This document shows, piece by piece, positions 8,999-18,077 of a stretch of 64,000 nt of DNA (the first letter of the stretch is position 1; every line of letters starts with the position of its first letter). Source of the stretch: DATHZQ01 sp035458525. GTDB taxonomy: Bacteria > Actinomycetota > Acidimicrobiia > Spongiisociales > UBA5794. The notes under the pieces were generated by a model. It searched no databases. It saw only the letters and a list, made by a program, of their open reading frames with translations, and was not told where the DNA came from. The translations under genes were made by a program, and so were the position numbers. Where the stretch lies: the NCBI GenBank assembly GCA_035458525.1, contig DATHZQ010000014.1:1-64000 (forward strand), read 5' to 3'.

Positions 8999-9931
8999 TC
9001 AACCTCGAGTCAAGGTTGAGGCGTCGGGCATCGGCGCCTGCTGTTCGTCGAGCCGGCTCTGGATGCCGGTCACGAACTGGTCGAGATCGCCCCAGAAGAC
9101 TTCGATGCTCTTCTCACACATGTATTCGGCGAGATAGCCCCGCTGGTTCCGGTCGCTCACCGGAAGCTGAACCGAGACGCTGCGTCCGCGCAGCGACGCT
9201 TCCATGGCGATGACGAGCGCTTGGAAGATGACCTTGAAATCCCAATCCTTCAAGCCGTAGCCCATGAACATCAACGACGTCCCGGTCAGGGCTTGTTGGA
9301 TCATGTCGGGAAGCAGCTGTTTGCGATGCCACGACAGCTCGACGATGAAGGTCAGGTAGTCGTCCTCGGTGATCACGATCGACTCTGGCCGATCCTGGAT
9401 ACCGTGGAGGTGGTAGACCAGCGGCTCTTCCACGGTGGGCTGGTAGTCAGGGTCATCGAAACACGAAGGCTCGGCCAGCGCTCTCACCTTGGGGTTCCAC
9501 CGGCAGTACTCACGATGCGGGCGCTTGCCCTTCGCCTCGAGCGCCTTGGTCATGAAGTCGTCGTAGTTGGTCGTGAGATAGATCGGGAGATCCAAAGTGG
9601 CCAGCAATCCATGCGCCTCGTTGGGCGCGTCGAAGTTGGGAGGTGCGACACCGGAGAATCCCTTTGCGATCAACTCTTTCGGGCACTCGGGTCCGTGGCG
9701 GATCGAGAGGAACTGGGCGACATCGATGAGATCGAGCTGCTCGTCCTCTCTGTGGTCGTGGGGGAAGTCGTACTCTTGCGCCCAGCTCCTGGCGAGCTGG
9801 CCGCCCGAGGGGAGTGCGCTGGCGATCGACGCGGCGGCCGCACCGATGAACGGTGTGACCTTGCCGTTGTGGAGACGGTGCATGAGGTAATCCCATGCAA
9901 CCTCCGCCATGTCCAATTCAGGAGTTGTCAT
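8999..9931 (-). CDS. SIR2-like domain protein (predicted NAD-consuming)
   Basis: 310-residue protein of the bacterial SIR2-like family (SIR2_2). The two residues used for NAD cleavage in this family are recognisable: Asn122 in TTNYD and His176 in YHLHG. The late GYGLKDWD motif is also typical. The first glycine-rich loop reads FIGAAAAS, where GAGaS is usual, a possible change in NAD handling. I chose the ATG at 9931 because a GGCGGCGAG site precedes it; the frame stays open to 10036. The gene is divergent from the giant STAND protein with 148 bp between starts. Proteins of this family act as NADase effectors in several anti-phage systems; that role here is inferred from context. Confidence 0.83.
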   Translation of the reverse strand: MTTPELDMAEVAWDYLMHRLHNGKVTPFIGAAAASIASALPSGGQLARSWAQEYDFPHDHREDEQLDLIDVAQFLSIRHGPECPKELIAKGFSGVAPPNFDAPNEAHGLLATLDLPIYLTTNYDDFMTKALEAKGKRPHREYCRWNPKVRALAEPSCFDDPDYQPTVEEPLVYHLHGIQDRPESIVITEDDYLTFIVELSWHRKQLLPDMIQQALTGTSLMFMGYGLKDWDFKVIFQALVIAMEASLRGRSVSVQLPVSDRNQRGYLAEYMCEKSIEVFWGDLDQFVTGIQSRLDEQQAPMPDASTLTRG

Positions 9932-10079
9932 CTCGCCGCCTACCCTACGCACTCGGCTGCATCGGTGTGGCCCTGCAAGCAGCGGTCTGGATGCGTAGGG
10001 TGGGCTGGAAGAATCTCGGATGCCGGCGGGCCCCATTCCTACTCCCGCTCACGACCCTGAACCAACCCCCGGAGACAGC

Positions 10080-13000
10080 ATGCGCCGGTTGGAGCGAGCG
10101 CCCTCGCGGGCGGCCAGGATTGGCCTGGCTGGTCCGCGTCCGTCACGCTCCTCGTCAGCCCGCAGGTTCCTCGCAGCCTGCGGTGTCGGGGCGCTCCTGG
10201 TTGCCACCATGCCCCTCACTCCGGCGCTGGCGGACGAAGACTTGTGCAGCGGCGAGTACGTCGCATCCTTCGGGGATCACCTCACTCGGGGGGTCGGCAG
10301 AACAGGCGATGTCGTCGAGCTGGCGGTGGCCATCCCCCCGGGCGTCTATGACGTGACGCTGGTCTCCTCGGACAACAACCATCCGGAGGCGGACCAGCCG
10401 AACGAGTCGTGGGGTGCGTTGCTGTATGCCGACGGCGAGCTGATTGCCGCAACAGGTTTCTCCGATGACTTGGACGCCGATGACGACATCGCCAGCTTCG
10501 ATCTCGCTGAGGACGTCGAAGTGCTGTCGACTGTCACCGCCGCACAGGCGACGCTTGCGCTCGGGGGCTACTCGATCACCGCCGAGTGCGCCGTCTTCGA
10601 AGTCATCACCCAATACCGACCGCCCATCACGGAGCCGGACGAGGTCACCACCAACGAGGACGAGCCGGTCGCCCACGACGTGCTCGCCAACGACAGCGAC
10701 CCGGATGAGGAGCTACTCACGGCGCAGATCGTCGAGCAACCGGCCAACGGCACGGCGTGGGTGGATGACGGCACCGGTGAAGTCGTCTACCAGCCGAACG
10801 ACGACTTCAACGGTGGTGACTCGCTGCTGTACGAGGCGTGCGATCCCATTCCCATCTGCACGGGTCCCGAGCGGCTCGACATCACCGTCTTGCCCGTCCC
10901 CGATCCACCCGTTGCGTTCGACGACGATGGGGTGACGGCGGAGGACGTCGCCGTGACCATCGACGTCGCGGCCAATGACGTAGACGTCGACGGCGACCTG
11001 GACCGCACCAGCGTGAGTCCATCCGATGGCGTCAATGGCCAGACGACGGTGGACGGCGACGGCATCGTCACCTATGTGCCGGACCCGGGGTTCGTCGGCG
11101 ACGACGGCTTCGTGTATCAGATCTGCGACCTGGCAGGAGAGTGCGACTCGGCCGACGTCGCGGTGACTGTCATCAGCAACGCCCCGCCCGTTGCCGGAGA
11201 CGACTCCGCCACCGTGATCGAAGATGGCTTGGTCGTGATCGACGTCGTGGCCAACGATGCCGATCCGGACGGGAACCTGGACCCATCGACCGTCACGCTC
11301 GTTGCAGGGCCGGCCGCCGGCACGGTGAGCATCGACGCAGTGTCCGGGGCGCTCACCCTCGAGCCCGAATCCGATTCGGTCGAGACCCAGACCATGCAGT
11401 ACTCGGTGTGCGACACGTTCGGTGCGTGCAGCGATCCGGCGACCGTTGTGGTGACGGTCACCCCCGTCAACGATGCACCCTCGTTCGTTGCAGACGCCCC
11501 TCCGTTGGTTGCGATCAACGCCGGGCCGGTTGTCGTCACCGATTGGGCCACGTTCGATCCAGGTCCTATGGACGAGGACTGGCAGCGCGCCACGTACGTC
11601 GTCGACGTCGCCGACCCCGGGTTGTTCGCCGCAAGCCCGACCGTCGACGCCAACGGCACCCTGCGTTTCACACCCGGCGGCGTCGAGGGCAGCACCGAGA
11701 TGACGGTCCTTGTCAGCGACGACGGCGGGACGGATGACAACGGCGTCGATACCTCGCCTCCGAGCACCTTCACGATCTTCATCGGCAACGGTCTTCCGAA
11801 TGCCGTCAACGATGCGTTCGTCACCGACGAGGACGTACCGGTGACGATCAATGTCGCCGCCAATGACGGCGATCCGGACGGGGATGTGTTGCAGTTCTCC
11901 CTCGTCAGCGCTCCCAGCCTCGCCAAAGCGTTCGATCTGGCGGCCGACGGCCTACTGGTCTACGAGCCGCTCGACAACGAGTTCGGCACCGACACGCTGA
12001 TCTACGAGGCGTGCGACCCGGGTGGCCTCTGCGACGAGGCGGAGGTCACCATCTCGATCGTCGAGGTGAACGATCGGCCGGTGGCGCAATCCGACAAGCG
12101 AGACGACGTGCTCGAAGACGGCGCGGTCGAGATCGCAGTGCTGGACAACGACTCCGATGTCGATGGTGAGGAGCTCCGGGCGGTGCTCGGGCTGGAGATG
12201 GCCAACCTTCCTCAGGGCGAAGACCATGGATTCGATCCCGCCGACCTCGGGTCGGTCCGTGTCACCGATGCCGGGACCATCGCGTACGTCCCGCCCCCCG
12301 ACTCGTACGGCACGCAGACCTTCACCTACCACGCATGCGATCCGCGCGGCCTGTGCGATCCGGCGACCGTCACGGTTGACGTCGCCCCGGTCAACGATGC
12401 CCCCAGCTTCAGCGCCTCGAACCCGCCGGCAATCAGCCCGGATGCAGGTAGGCAGACGATCGCCGGTTGGGCGTCGTTCACCCGAGGCCCTTCGAACGAG
12501 CAGGACCAGTCGGTGTCGTTCGTCGTGACGAACGTGAGTGATCCACGACTGTTCGACGCATTGCCGGCTGTCACCGCCGCCGGCGAACTCAGCTATACGC
12601 CTTCGGGAGTTGCCGGGTCCTCCACCTTCACCGTGGTGGCACGAGACGACGGTGGAACGGCGAACGGCGGTCGGGACCGTAGCTCGCCGGGCACATTCGA
12701 GATCAGCGTCCGTGAGCGGCCCGACAATTCGCCGCCGACCGTGCGCAGCGACGTCGCAAGGACAGAGATCGGTGGGACGGTCGCCGTCGATGTACTGCAG
12801 AACGACGACGATCCGGATGGCGACCGCATCTTCGTGGACGCCGCCTTTGCCGCTGAGCATGGCTCGGTGGAGGTTCTCGCCAACGGCTTCGTCGGCTATA
12901 CGCCGGCTGCGGGGTACTACGGCGCAGACTCGTTCTCGTACCGTGTGTGCGACGACGGGAATCCGGTCCGATGCGCCGTTGGCATCGTCCGCGTGACGGT

Positions 13001-15959
13001 CGAGGCGGACCCCGCCGACCTCGTCGATGTCGCCCTGAATCTCGCCGGACCGGATCCGCAGGCGATCCAGGTCGGCCACTTCGCCCGGCTGGTCCTGGTC
13101 GTATCGAACGAAGGTCCCGCCATCGCCTCCGGTGTTGTGGTTGAGATCGGGCTGCCCGACGGAGCCGCCGTTCTCGCCGGCAACGCCCAGTGGTCGGTGC
13201 CCGCCCTGGAACCGGGCGATGAGGCGACGAAAGTCCTGCTCGTCAGGGGAGAAGTGCCGGCGCTGGTCGGCGTCGTGGCAGAGGTCGTCGAGTCTGACTT
13301 GCCCGATGCCGACTCGTCCCCGGCCGACGGTGGCGGGGACGACTACGCAACTGCTTCCATCCTGGTGAACGCAGTTCCGCTGGACGCAGTCGGCGCGGTT
13401 TTCGTCGTCGACGAGAACCGGAACTCGATGCCCGATGCCTGGGAGGTCCCACCGGCCGACGAGTCAGGCTTCGTCGTGACGGTGACCCGTGACGTCCCCG
13501 CCGAGTCCGCCGAACCGTTCGCGGTAGCACGTGGCGCCGGTCCGGGCGGGGGCCAACCGGGTCTCGGGCTTGGACCGGTGCTCGCGCCCTCGCTGTCTCT
13601 GATGTTCCAAGACCGAGATTGCGCTCCCGGCAGCGACGGCGCTTGGGTGTGCCGAGGAGGAGCCTTTGTGCTCGGCGCCGGCGCCGGCTGGTACACGATG
13701 ACGGTATCCGACCCTGCGGACCTGGGGTACAGGCTCGTGAGCCCCGCCGGGCCCGGCCAGCCGTACCGCGTCCGCGCCGGGGGCACGGTGGTCTTCCTGC
13801 TAGCGCCGCTGAGCCAAGATCCGGGACCACTCCCGCAAGGCATCGAGGGCACGGTGCGGCAGCTGACGACCAACGGTGAGTCCGTCGCAGTCGAGGGCCG
13901 CCGCGTGATTGCGAGGGAGCAGTCGACCGGCAGGATGGGCGACGATGACGTCACGGATCGGCAGGGCACATACCGGCTCGACCTTCCGCCCGGGACGTGG
14001 GAGGTCTCCATTCCGGGCGAAGACGTGGTCGAACCCGCCGCCGAGGCCTGGGTGGTGGAGCTGCCCCCCAACGAGACGGCAAAGGGGATCGATTTCGGCT
14101 TGGCAGTCGAAAGGGCAACCAACCCAGTTCCCGGTTCGCTCACCGTGATCGTGTGGAAACGCAGTGCTGATGACTCGAGTGCGAGTGTGAGCCCCGAGTG
14201 CGGCGGAGATTTCGATGTCCTCGAAGGTGTCCAGGTGCAGGTGCTTGCGCCCGACGGCACACTCCTGGCAAGGAGGACGGACGGCACTGGTTGCGCCATC
14301 TTCTCGAACCTCGGTCCCGGCACCTACACGGTTGCGCTGACTGATGAGGGCGTGGGCGCAGCGCTGCTGCCGGCCGATCGGGAACCCGAAGAGGTCGAGA
14401 TCCTGCCGGACTCCAATACGAAACACGACATCCCGCTCCAAGCGGGAGAGACGGGCATCTTCGATCCAGAACCGCCAATCGAGGAGAACTCACCGTTCCC
14501 ATGGTGGATCCTGCTCTTGATTGTTGCCGCAGTCGGCCTTCTCTGGTGGTGGGGCTCGCGCAGTCCGCCAGGGGCGAAGCCCTTCCCGCCCCCGCCGGTC
14601 GGACACGAGAAAGCGCCCTATCCCGGCCCGCAGTCGTTCACCACGGCCGACCCGCGGTTCTTCGGTCGTGACAACGAGGTTCGGCGCCTCGTCGCCATGA
14701 CCTACGCCAACAGGGTGACCGTGTTGTTCGGCCCGTCCGGGGCGGGCAAGACGTCGCTGCTCCTCGCCGGCTATTTCCCCGCACTCGACGTCGATGACTT
14801 CGACGTGTATGACATCGTCCGCTTCCGCGCCGACGAGCCGCGCCGCGGCGGCGGTGCCGGCAACCCTTTCATCCGAACGGCGCTGGCCACGTGGGCGGGC
14901 GAGGAGGGGGTTCCCGACGGGATGACGTTCCGGGATTGGTTCGCAACTCGGGAGCGCAGGTACGACGAGCTCGGCGATCCCCTTGCACGGGTCCTCGTCT
15001 TCGACCAGTTCGAGCAGATGTTCACGCCCTATCCGGAGCGGTGGGAGCAACGGCAGGAGTTCTTCCGGGAACTCGAGGCGTACTTGGCGCAGGACGATCT
15101 CGACCGGATTGTGATCTCGATCCAGGAAGCGCAGCTCGGCGAGCTGGAACCGCTGCTCGATCTCCTCGATCTGCACTCCCGGACGCAATTCCGGCTCAAT
15201 CCGCTCGAGGCGGATGAGGCGGTTGCGGCGCTCGTGCGTCCGCTCGCCAACACAGGGGTCCGATTCGCGGAAGGCCTGCCGGAGCGGATTGCGACCGACC
15301 TCAGGAGAGTTCCGGTCGAGGACGCCGGTCTCGGACCGCAGCCATTGGGGCAGTTCGTCGATCCCCTACGACTGCAGTTGGTTGCGCTCGCCGCTTGGCG
15401 TCGCCGGGGGCGGGCCCGAATGATCGAGACCCAGGAAGTACGCACCTGGACCGGTACAGAGCAAGCCCTCACCGACTTCTACGACGAAGCCGTGCTTCGA
15501 GCCGCTGGAGAAGGTATCGACGAGGGCGAGCTCCGCCGGTGGATCGAGGTCCATCTGATCACGTCGGTGGGTGCTCGGTCGCGGGCGTCGTCAGAAGACC
15601 TCGCCGGCCTGCCAGAGGCTGCGATCAGGGAGCTCGAACAGAGCGGTCTGATTGTCAGAGCGCACGGACCAGGAGGTGAGAGCTTCCTCCTCGCGCACGA
15701 CAGGTTCATCGCTCCGATTCTCGTGGGTAACGAGGCGCATCGCGACAAGCGGCTGGTGGATCTGTCCACGAGCCTCCTCACCAGAGCGGCGGCGACGTGG
15801 GTGCGCAGCGGGCGCTCCCACGAGTTCCTGCTCAGTGGCGACGAACTCGAGGATGCGAAGAGTCTGGCGCGGGACCATCCGGAACTCATCCGCGGCACGC
15901 AGCGGGCGTTCCTCGAAGAGAGCGAGGCTGCGGCCGCAGCGGGCTCTACGGCGAGCTGA
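10080..15959 (+). CDS. Giant surface protein: cadherin-like/Ig repeats, one TM helix, cytoplasmic nSTAND-type NTPase
   Basis: 1959 residues from ATG 10080, with GGAG just upstream. An N-terminal signal peptide ends near residue 52 (TPALA). About 900 residues of tandem VCBS/cadherin-like repeats follow. I count six blocks sharing the pattern NDxDPDG...YxPxxxFxGxDxFxYxxCD, with VNDAP-type linkers. Next come a DUF11/CARDB-like region and two prealbumin/SpaA-like domains. A single helix near 1471 (WWILLLIVAAVGLLWWW) is followed by about 470 cytoplasmic residues. These begin with PYPGPQSFTTADPRFFGRD, then Walker A GPSGAGKTS at 1551 and Walker B VLVFDQFEQ at about 1642, the layout of nSTAND1 NTPases. 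No effector domain follows the NTPase. It leads an apparent operon with the Nudix and macro-domain genes. Confidence 0.88.
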   Translation: MRRLERAPSRAARIGLAGPRPSRSSSARRFLAACGVGALLVATMPLTPALADEDLCSGEYVASFGDHLTRGVGRTGDVVELAVAIPPGVYDVTLVSSDNNHPEADQPNESWGALLYADGELIAATGFSDDLDADDDIASFDLAEDVEVLSTVTAAQATLALGGYSITAECAVFEVITQYRPPITEPDEVTTNEDEPVAHDVLANDSDPDEELLTAQIVEQPANGTAWVDDGTGEVVYQPNDDFNGGDSLLYEACDPIPICTGPERLDITVLPVPDPPVAFDDDGVTAEDVAVTIDVAANDVDVDGDLDRTSVSPSDGVNGQTTVDGDGIVTYVPDPGFVGDDGFVYQICDLAGECDSADVAVTVISNAPPVAGDDSATVIEDGLVVIDVVANDADPDGNLDPSTVTLVAGPAAGTVSIDAVSGALTLEPESDSVETQTMQYSVCDTFGACSDPATVVVTVTPVNDAPSFVADAPPLVAINAGPVVVTDWATFDPGPMDEDWQRATYVVDVADPGLFAASPTVDANGTLRFTPGGVEGSTEMTVLVSDDGGTDDNGVDTSPPSTFTIFIGNGLPNAVNDAFVTDEDVPVTINVAANDGDPDGDVLQFSLVSAPSLAKAFDLAADGLLVYEPLDNEFGTDTLIYEACDPGGLCDEAEVTISIVEVNDRPVAQSDKRDDVLEDGAVEIAVLDNDSDVDGEELRAVLGLEMANLPQGEDHGFDPADLGSVRVTDAGTIAYVPPPDSYGTQTFTYHACDPRGLCDPATVTVDVAPVNDAPSFSASNPPAISPDAGRQTIAGWASFTRGPSNEQDQSVSFVVTNVSDPRLFDALPAVTAAGELSYTPSGVAGSSTFTVVARDDGGTANGGRDRSSPGTFEISVRERPDNSPPTVRSDVARTEIGGTVAVDVLQNDDDPDGDRIFVDAAFAAEHGSVEVLANGFVGYTPAAGYYGADSFSYRVCDDGNPVRCAVGIVRVTVEADPADLVDVALNLAGPDPQAIQVGHFARLVLVVSNEGPAIASGVVVEIGLPDGAAVLAGNAQWSVPALEPGDEATKVLLVRGEVPALVGVVAEVVESDLPDADSSPADGGGDDYATASILVNAVPLDAVGAVFVVDENRNSMPDAWEVPPADESGFVVTVTRDVPAESAEPFAVARGAGPGGGQPGLGLGPVLAPSLSLMFQDRDCAPGSDGAWVCRGGAFVLGAGAGWYTMTVSDPADLGYRLVSPAGPGQPYRVRAGGTVVFLLAPLSQDPGPLPQGIEGTVRQLTTNGESVAVEGRRVIAREQSTGRMGDDDVTDRQGTYRLDLPPGTWEVSIPGEDVVEPAAEAWVVELPPNETAKGIDFGLAVERATNPVPGSLTVIVWKRSADDSSASVSPECGGDFDVLEGVQVQVLAPDGTLLARRTDGTGCAIFSNLGPGTYTVALTDEGVGAALLPADREPEEVEILPDSNTKHDIPLQAGETGIFDPEPPIEENSPFPWWILLLIVAAVGLLWWWGSRSPPGAKPFPPPPVGHEKAPYPGPQSFTTADPRFFGRDNEVRRLVAMTYANRVTVLFGPSGAGKTSLLLAGYFPALDVDDFDVYDIVRFRADEPRRGGGAGNPFIRTALATWAGEEGVPDGMTFRDWFATRERRYDELGDPLARVLVFDQFEQMFTPYPERWEQRQEFFRELEAYLAQDDLDRIVISIQEAQLGELEPLLDLLDLHSRTQFRLNPLEADEAVAALVRPLANTGVRFAEGLPERIATDLRRVPVEDAGLGPQPLGQFVDPLRLQLVALAAWRRRGRARMIETQEVRTWTGTEQALTDFYDEAVLRAAGEGIDEGELRRWIEVHLITSVGARSRASSEDLAGLPEAAIRELEQSGLIVRAHGPGGESFLLAHDRFIAPILVGNEAHRDKRLVDLSTSLLTRAAATWVRSGRSHEFLLSGDELEDAKSLARDHPELIRGTQRAFLEESEAAAAAGSTAS

Positions 15960-16000
15960 CGGGCCCCGCACTCTTCGGCCCGGCTGCGTCGCTGCGTAGT

Positions 16001-16612
16001 ATGCCGCTCATGGACACCCCAGAGCGTCGGGTCGTCGTCGACAGCAAGAAGCGCATCTTCAAGGACTTCTTCTGGATCGAAGAGGCGTTCGTCCGCTACG
16101 AACGATTCGACGGCCAGATGTCCGAATCCGTGAGGCGGCTCAGCTTCGAGCGGGGCGACGCCGCCGCCGCCGTCATCGAGGAGCGGGAGACCGGCGACGT
16201 CCTCCTGGTCGAGCAGTTTCGTTACCCGACGTTCGGGAAGGGCCCCGGCTGGCTGGTCGAGACCGTTGCCGGCATCGTCGAGGACGGCGAGGACCCCGAG
16301 GTGACGGTCCGCCGTGAGGTCCTCGAGGAGACAGGATTTCAGGTGCGCGACGTCGAGCTGATCGCCACCTTCTACCCGTCCCCGGGCGGGTCTTCGGAGC
16401 GCATCTTTCTCTATCACGTCGAAGTGAGTGCCTCCGACCGTGTTGCCGAGGGGGGCGGCGTCGGCGACGAGCACGAGGACATCCGCCTGGTGCGGATAGC
16501 CCGGAACGATCTCGCTGAGGCAATCACGTCGCAGCGCTTCTCGGACGCCAAGACGATCATCGGCCTGCAGTGGCTGCTGAGCAGGCCGCCGAGCGGCAGC
16601 TCGTACTGGTGA
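16001..16612 (+). CDS. Nudix hydrolase, ADP-ribose pyrophosphatase-like
   Basis: 203-residue Nudix protein with a perfect Nudix box: G-x5-E-x7-REVLEETGF, starting at GIVEDGE. Upstream it has the N-terminal strands (VRRLSFERGDAAAAVI, LLVEQFRYP) and the GPGWLVETVAG lead-in usual for ADP-ribose pyrophosphatases, which split ADP-ribose to AMP and ribose 5-phosphate. Start is ATG 16001 or 16010; neither has a strong ribosome site. It lies 41 bp after the STAND gene and 36 bp before the macro-domain gene on the same strand, so the three are probably co-transcribed. The context favours an NAD- or ADP-ribose-derived substrate. Confidence 0.87.
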   Translation: MPLMDTPERRVVVDSKKRIFKDFFWIEEAFVRYERFDGQMSESVRRLSFERGDAAAAVIEERETGDVLLVEQFRYPTFGKGPGWLVETVAGIVEDGEDPEVTVRREVLEETGFQVRDVELIATFYPSPGGSSERIFLYHVEVSASDRVAEGGGVGDEHEDIRLVRIARNDLAEAITSQRFSDAKTIIGLQWLLSRPPSGSSYW

Positions 16613-16648
16613 CTGCCGGGGACCCCCACCGAGCGGAGTGAGAGAACG

Positions 16649-18046
16649 ATGGCGAGCCCTAAGCAGCGGTCATGTTTCGTCGTGATGCCCTTCGGCACCA
16701 AGCGCATCCATGCGGCGGCTTCGACCGGCGGCAAGAAGAGGTCGAGCACGAAGAAAGGCAAAGGAGCGCAACGCTCGGGCAGGACCGCGGCGGGTCAAGA
16801 TGCGAGCCCGCTGTGGCGGCTCATCGTGCCCGAAGGCGAGGACCGGGAGCAGTACGAGATCGACTTCGACCGCCTGTACGAGGAAGTCATCAAACCGGCG
16901 GTCACGAGCGTTCCGGGCTACGAGATCGATTGCCGCCGCTGCGACGAGATCCCGTACACCGGTTGGATCCACGAGAAGATGATCGAGGCAATCGCAGGTG
17001 ACGACATCGCCGTCGTCGAACTGACCACCCTCAACCCCAATGTCTTCTACGAGCTCGGCGTGCGCCACGCACTCAATCGGGGCGTCACGGTGCTGATCCA
17101 GCAGAAAGGCCTCGGCGAGAGCATCCCCTTCAACCTCGGCGGCATGTCGGTCGTCCAGTACGACCCCGACGATCCGGCGGCCGCCATGGATGAGATTCGC
17201 CAGACGATCAGCTCCAGCCTCGCCAGACGAGGCCACGTCGACAGCCTCGTGTTTCGCACACTGGACGATCTCGAAGTTGCGGTGAACCGACCCAAGCCCC
17301 TTCATGAGACCGAGACGTTCCGCTACCGACTCGCCGCGGCGCCGGACCGCACGATCGGTGTCATGACAGGGGACATCGCCAACGTTCACGGTGTCGACGT
17401 GTGGGTGAGCTCCGAGAACACCGAGATGATGATGGCCCGTTACCACGAGCGCGCCATCTCGGCCACGATCCGATACATGGGAGCCGGCAAGAGTTCTGCG
17501 AACGCCATCCTGGAGGACACGATCGCCGACGAACTCCTGGTGGCTCTCGGAAAAGCAAGCAGCGTCCCGGCCGGCACGGTCGTCGTCACCGGTTCCGGCG
17601 AGCTGGCGAACACGAACGGTGTCAAGTGGATCTTCCACGCCGCCTCTGTCGTCGGTCAGATCGGCAGCGGCTACTCCTCGATCGCCAACCCTTCGGCGTG
17701 TGTGGTGAACGCCCTGAAGATGACCGACACCGCTGCGTTCAAGGAGCGCCACGCCGAGAAGTATGGCGAGTTGCCGGTCCGCTCGATGATCTTTCCCCTG
17801 ATCGGAACGGGGCAGGCCGGCGGCGACCCCGAGGATGCGTTTGCCGGGCTGGTTCAGGTGGCGATGGAGTACCTCAAACGCACACCGGACACGACGATCG
17901 AGTGCGTCTACTTCCTGGCGTTCACCGACGCCGACCGCGACGTCTGCAAGCGTGTGCTCGAGTTCTTTCCGAGCCTCGAGCCAGTCGAGGACGAGGAGCC
18001 GGGCGGCGGGACAGAGACGGGAGCTCCGGCGGCACCGATGTCCTAG
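16649..18046 (+). CDS. TIR/NDT-like nucleotide domain fused to a macro domain
   Basis: 465 residues. The N-terminal domain (about 8-195) opens CFVVMPFGTKR and contains FDRLYEEVIKPAV and LNPNVFYELGVRHAL. This is the signature of a TIR/nucleoside-deoxyribosyltransferase-like Rossmannoid family. A 40-residue Lys/Ser/Gly-rich insert follows the first strand. From about 235 a macro domain begins (GVMTGDIANVHGVDVWVSSE), with a ribose-phosphate-loop-like IFPLIGTGQAGG later. Macro domains bind or hydrolyse ADP-ribose and related nucleotides. The natural pairing is one domain making or sensing an NAD-derived molecule and the other binding it. It is the last gene of the STAND-Nudix run. Whether the N-terminal domain is enzymatic cannot be told from sequence. 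Confidence 0.8.
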   Translation: MASPKQRSCFVVMPFGTKRIHAAASTGGKKRSSTKKGKGAQRSGRTAAGQDASPLWRLIVPEGEDREQYEIDFDRLYEEVIKPAVTSVPGYEIDCRRCDEIPYTGWIHEKMIEAIAGDDIAVVELTTLNPNVFYELGVRHALNRGVTVLIQQKGLGESIPFNLGGMSVVQYDPDDPAAAMDEIRQTISSSLARRGHVDSLVFRTLDDLEVAVNRPKPLHETETFRYRLAAAPDRTIGVMTGDIANVHGVDVWVSSENTEMMMARYHERAISATIRYMGAGKSSANAILEDTIADELLVALGKASSVPAGTVVVTGSGELANTNGVKWIFHAASVVGQIGSGYSSIANPSACVVNALKMTDTAAFKERHAEKYGELPVRSMIFPLIGTGQAGGDPEDAFAGLVQVAMEYLKRTPDTTIECVYFLAFTDADRDVCKRVLEFFPSLEPVEDEEPGGGTETGAPAAPMS

Positions 18047-18077
18047 ACGGCAGAGTCTCGGCCGGCAGCGGCGTGTC

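Noticed and set aside
10620..13000. Repeated DNA in the giant surface gene as a CRISPR-like or mobile repeat
   Set aside because: The repeats are diverged protein-level cadherin-like modules of about 95 residues, not short identical DNA repeats with spacers.
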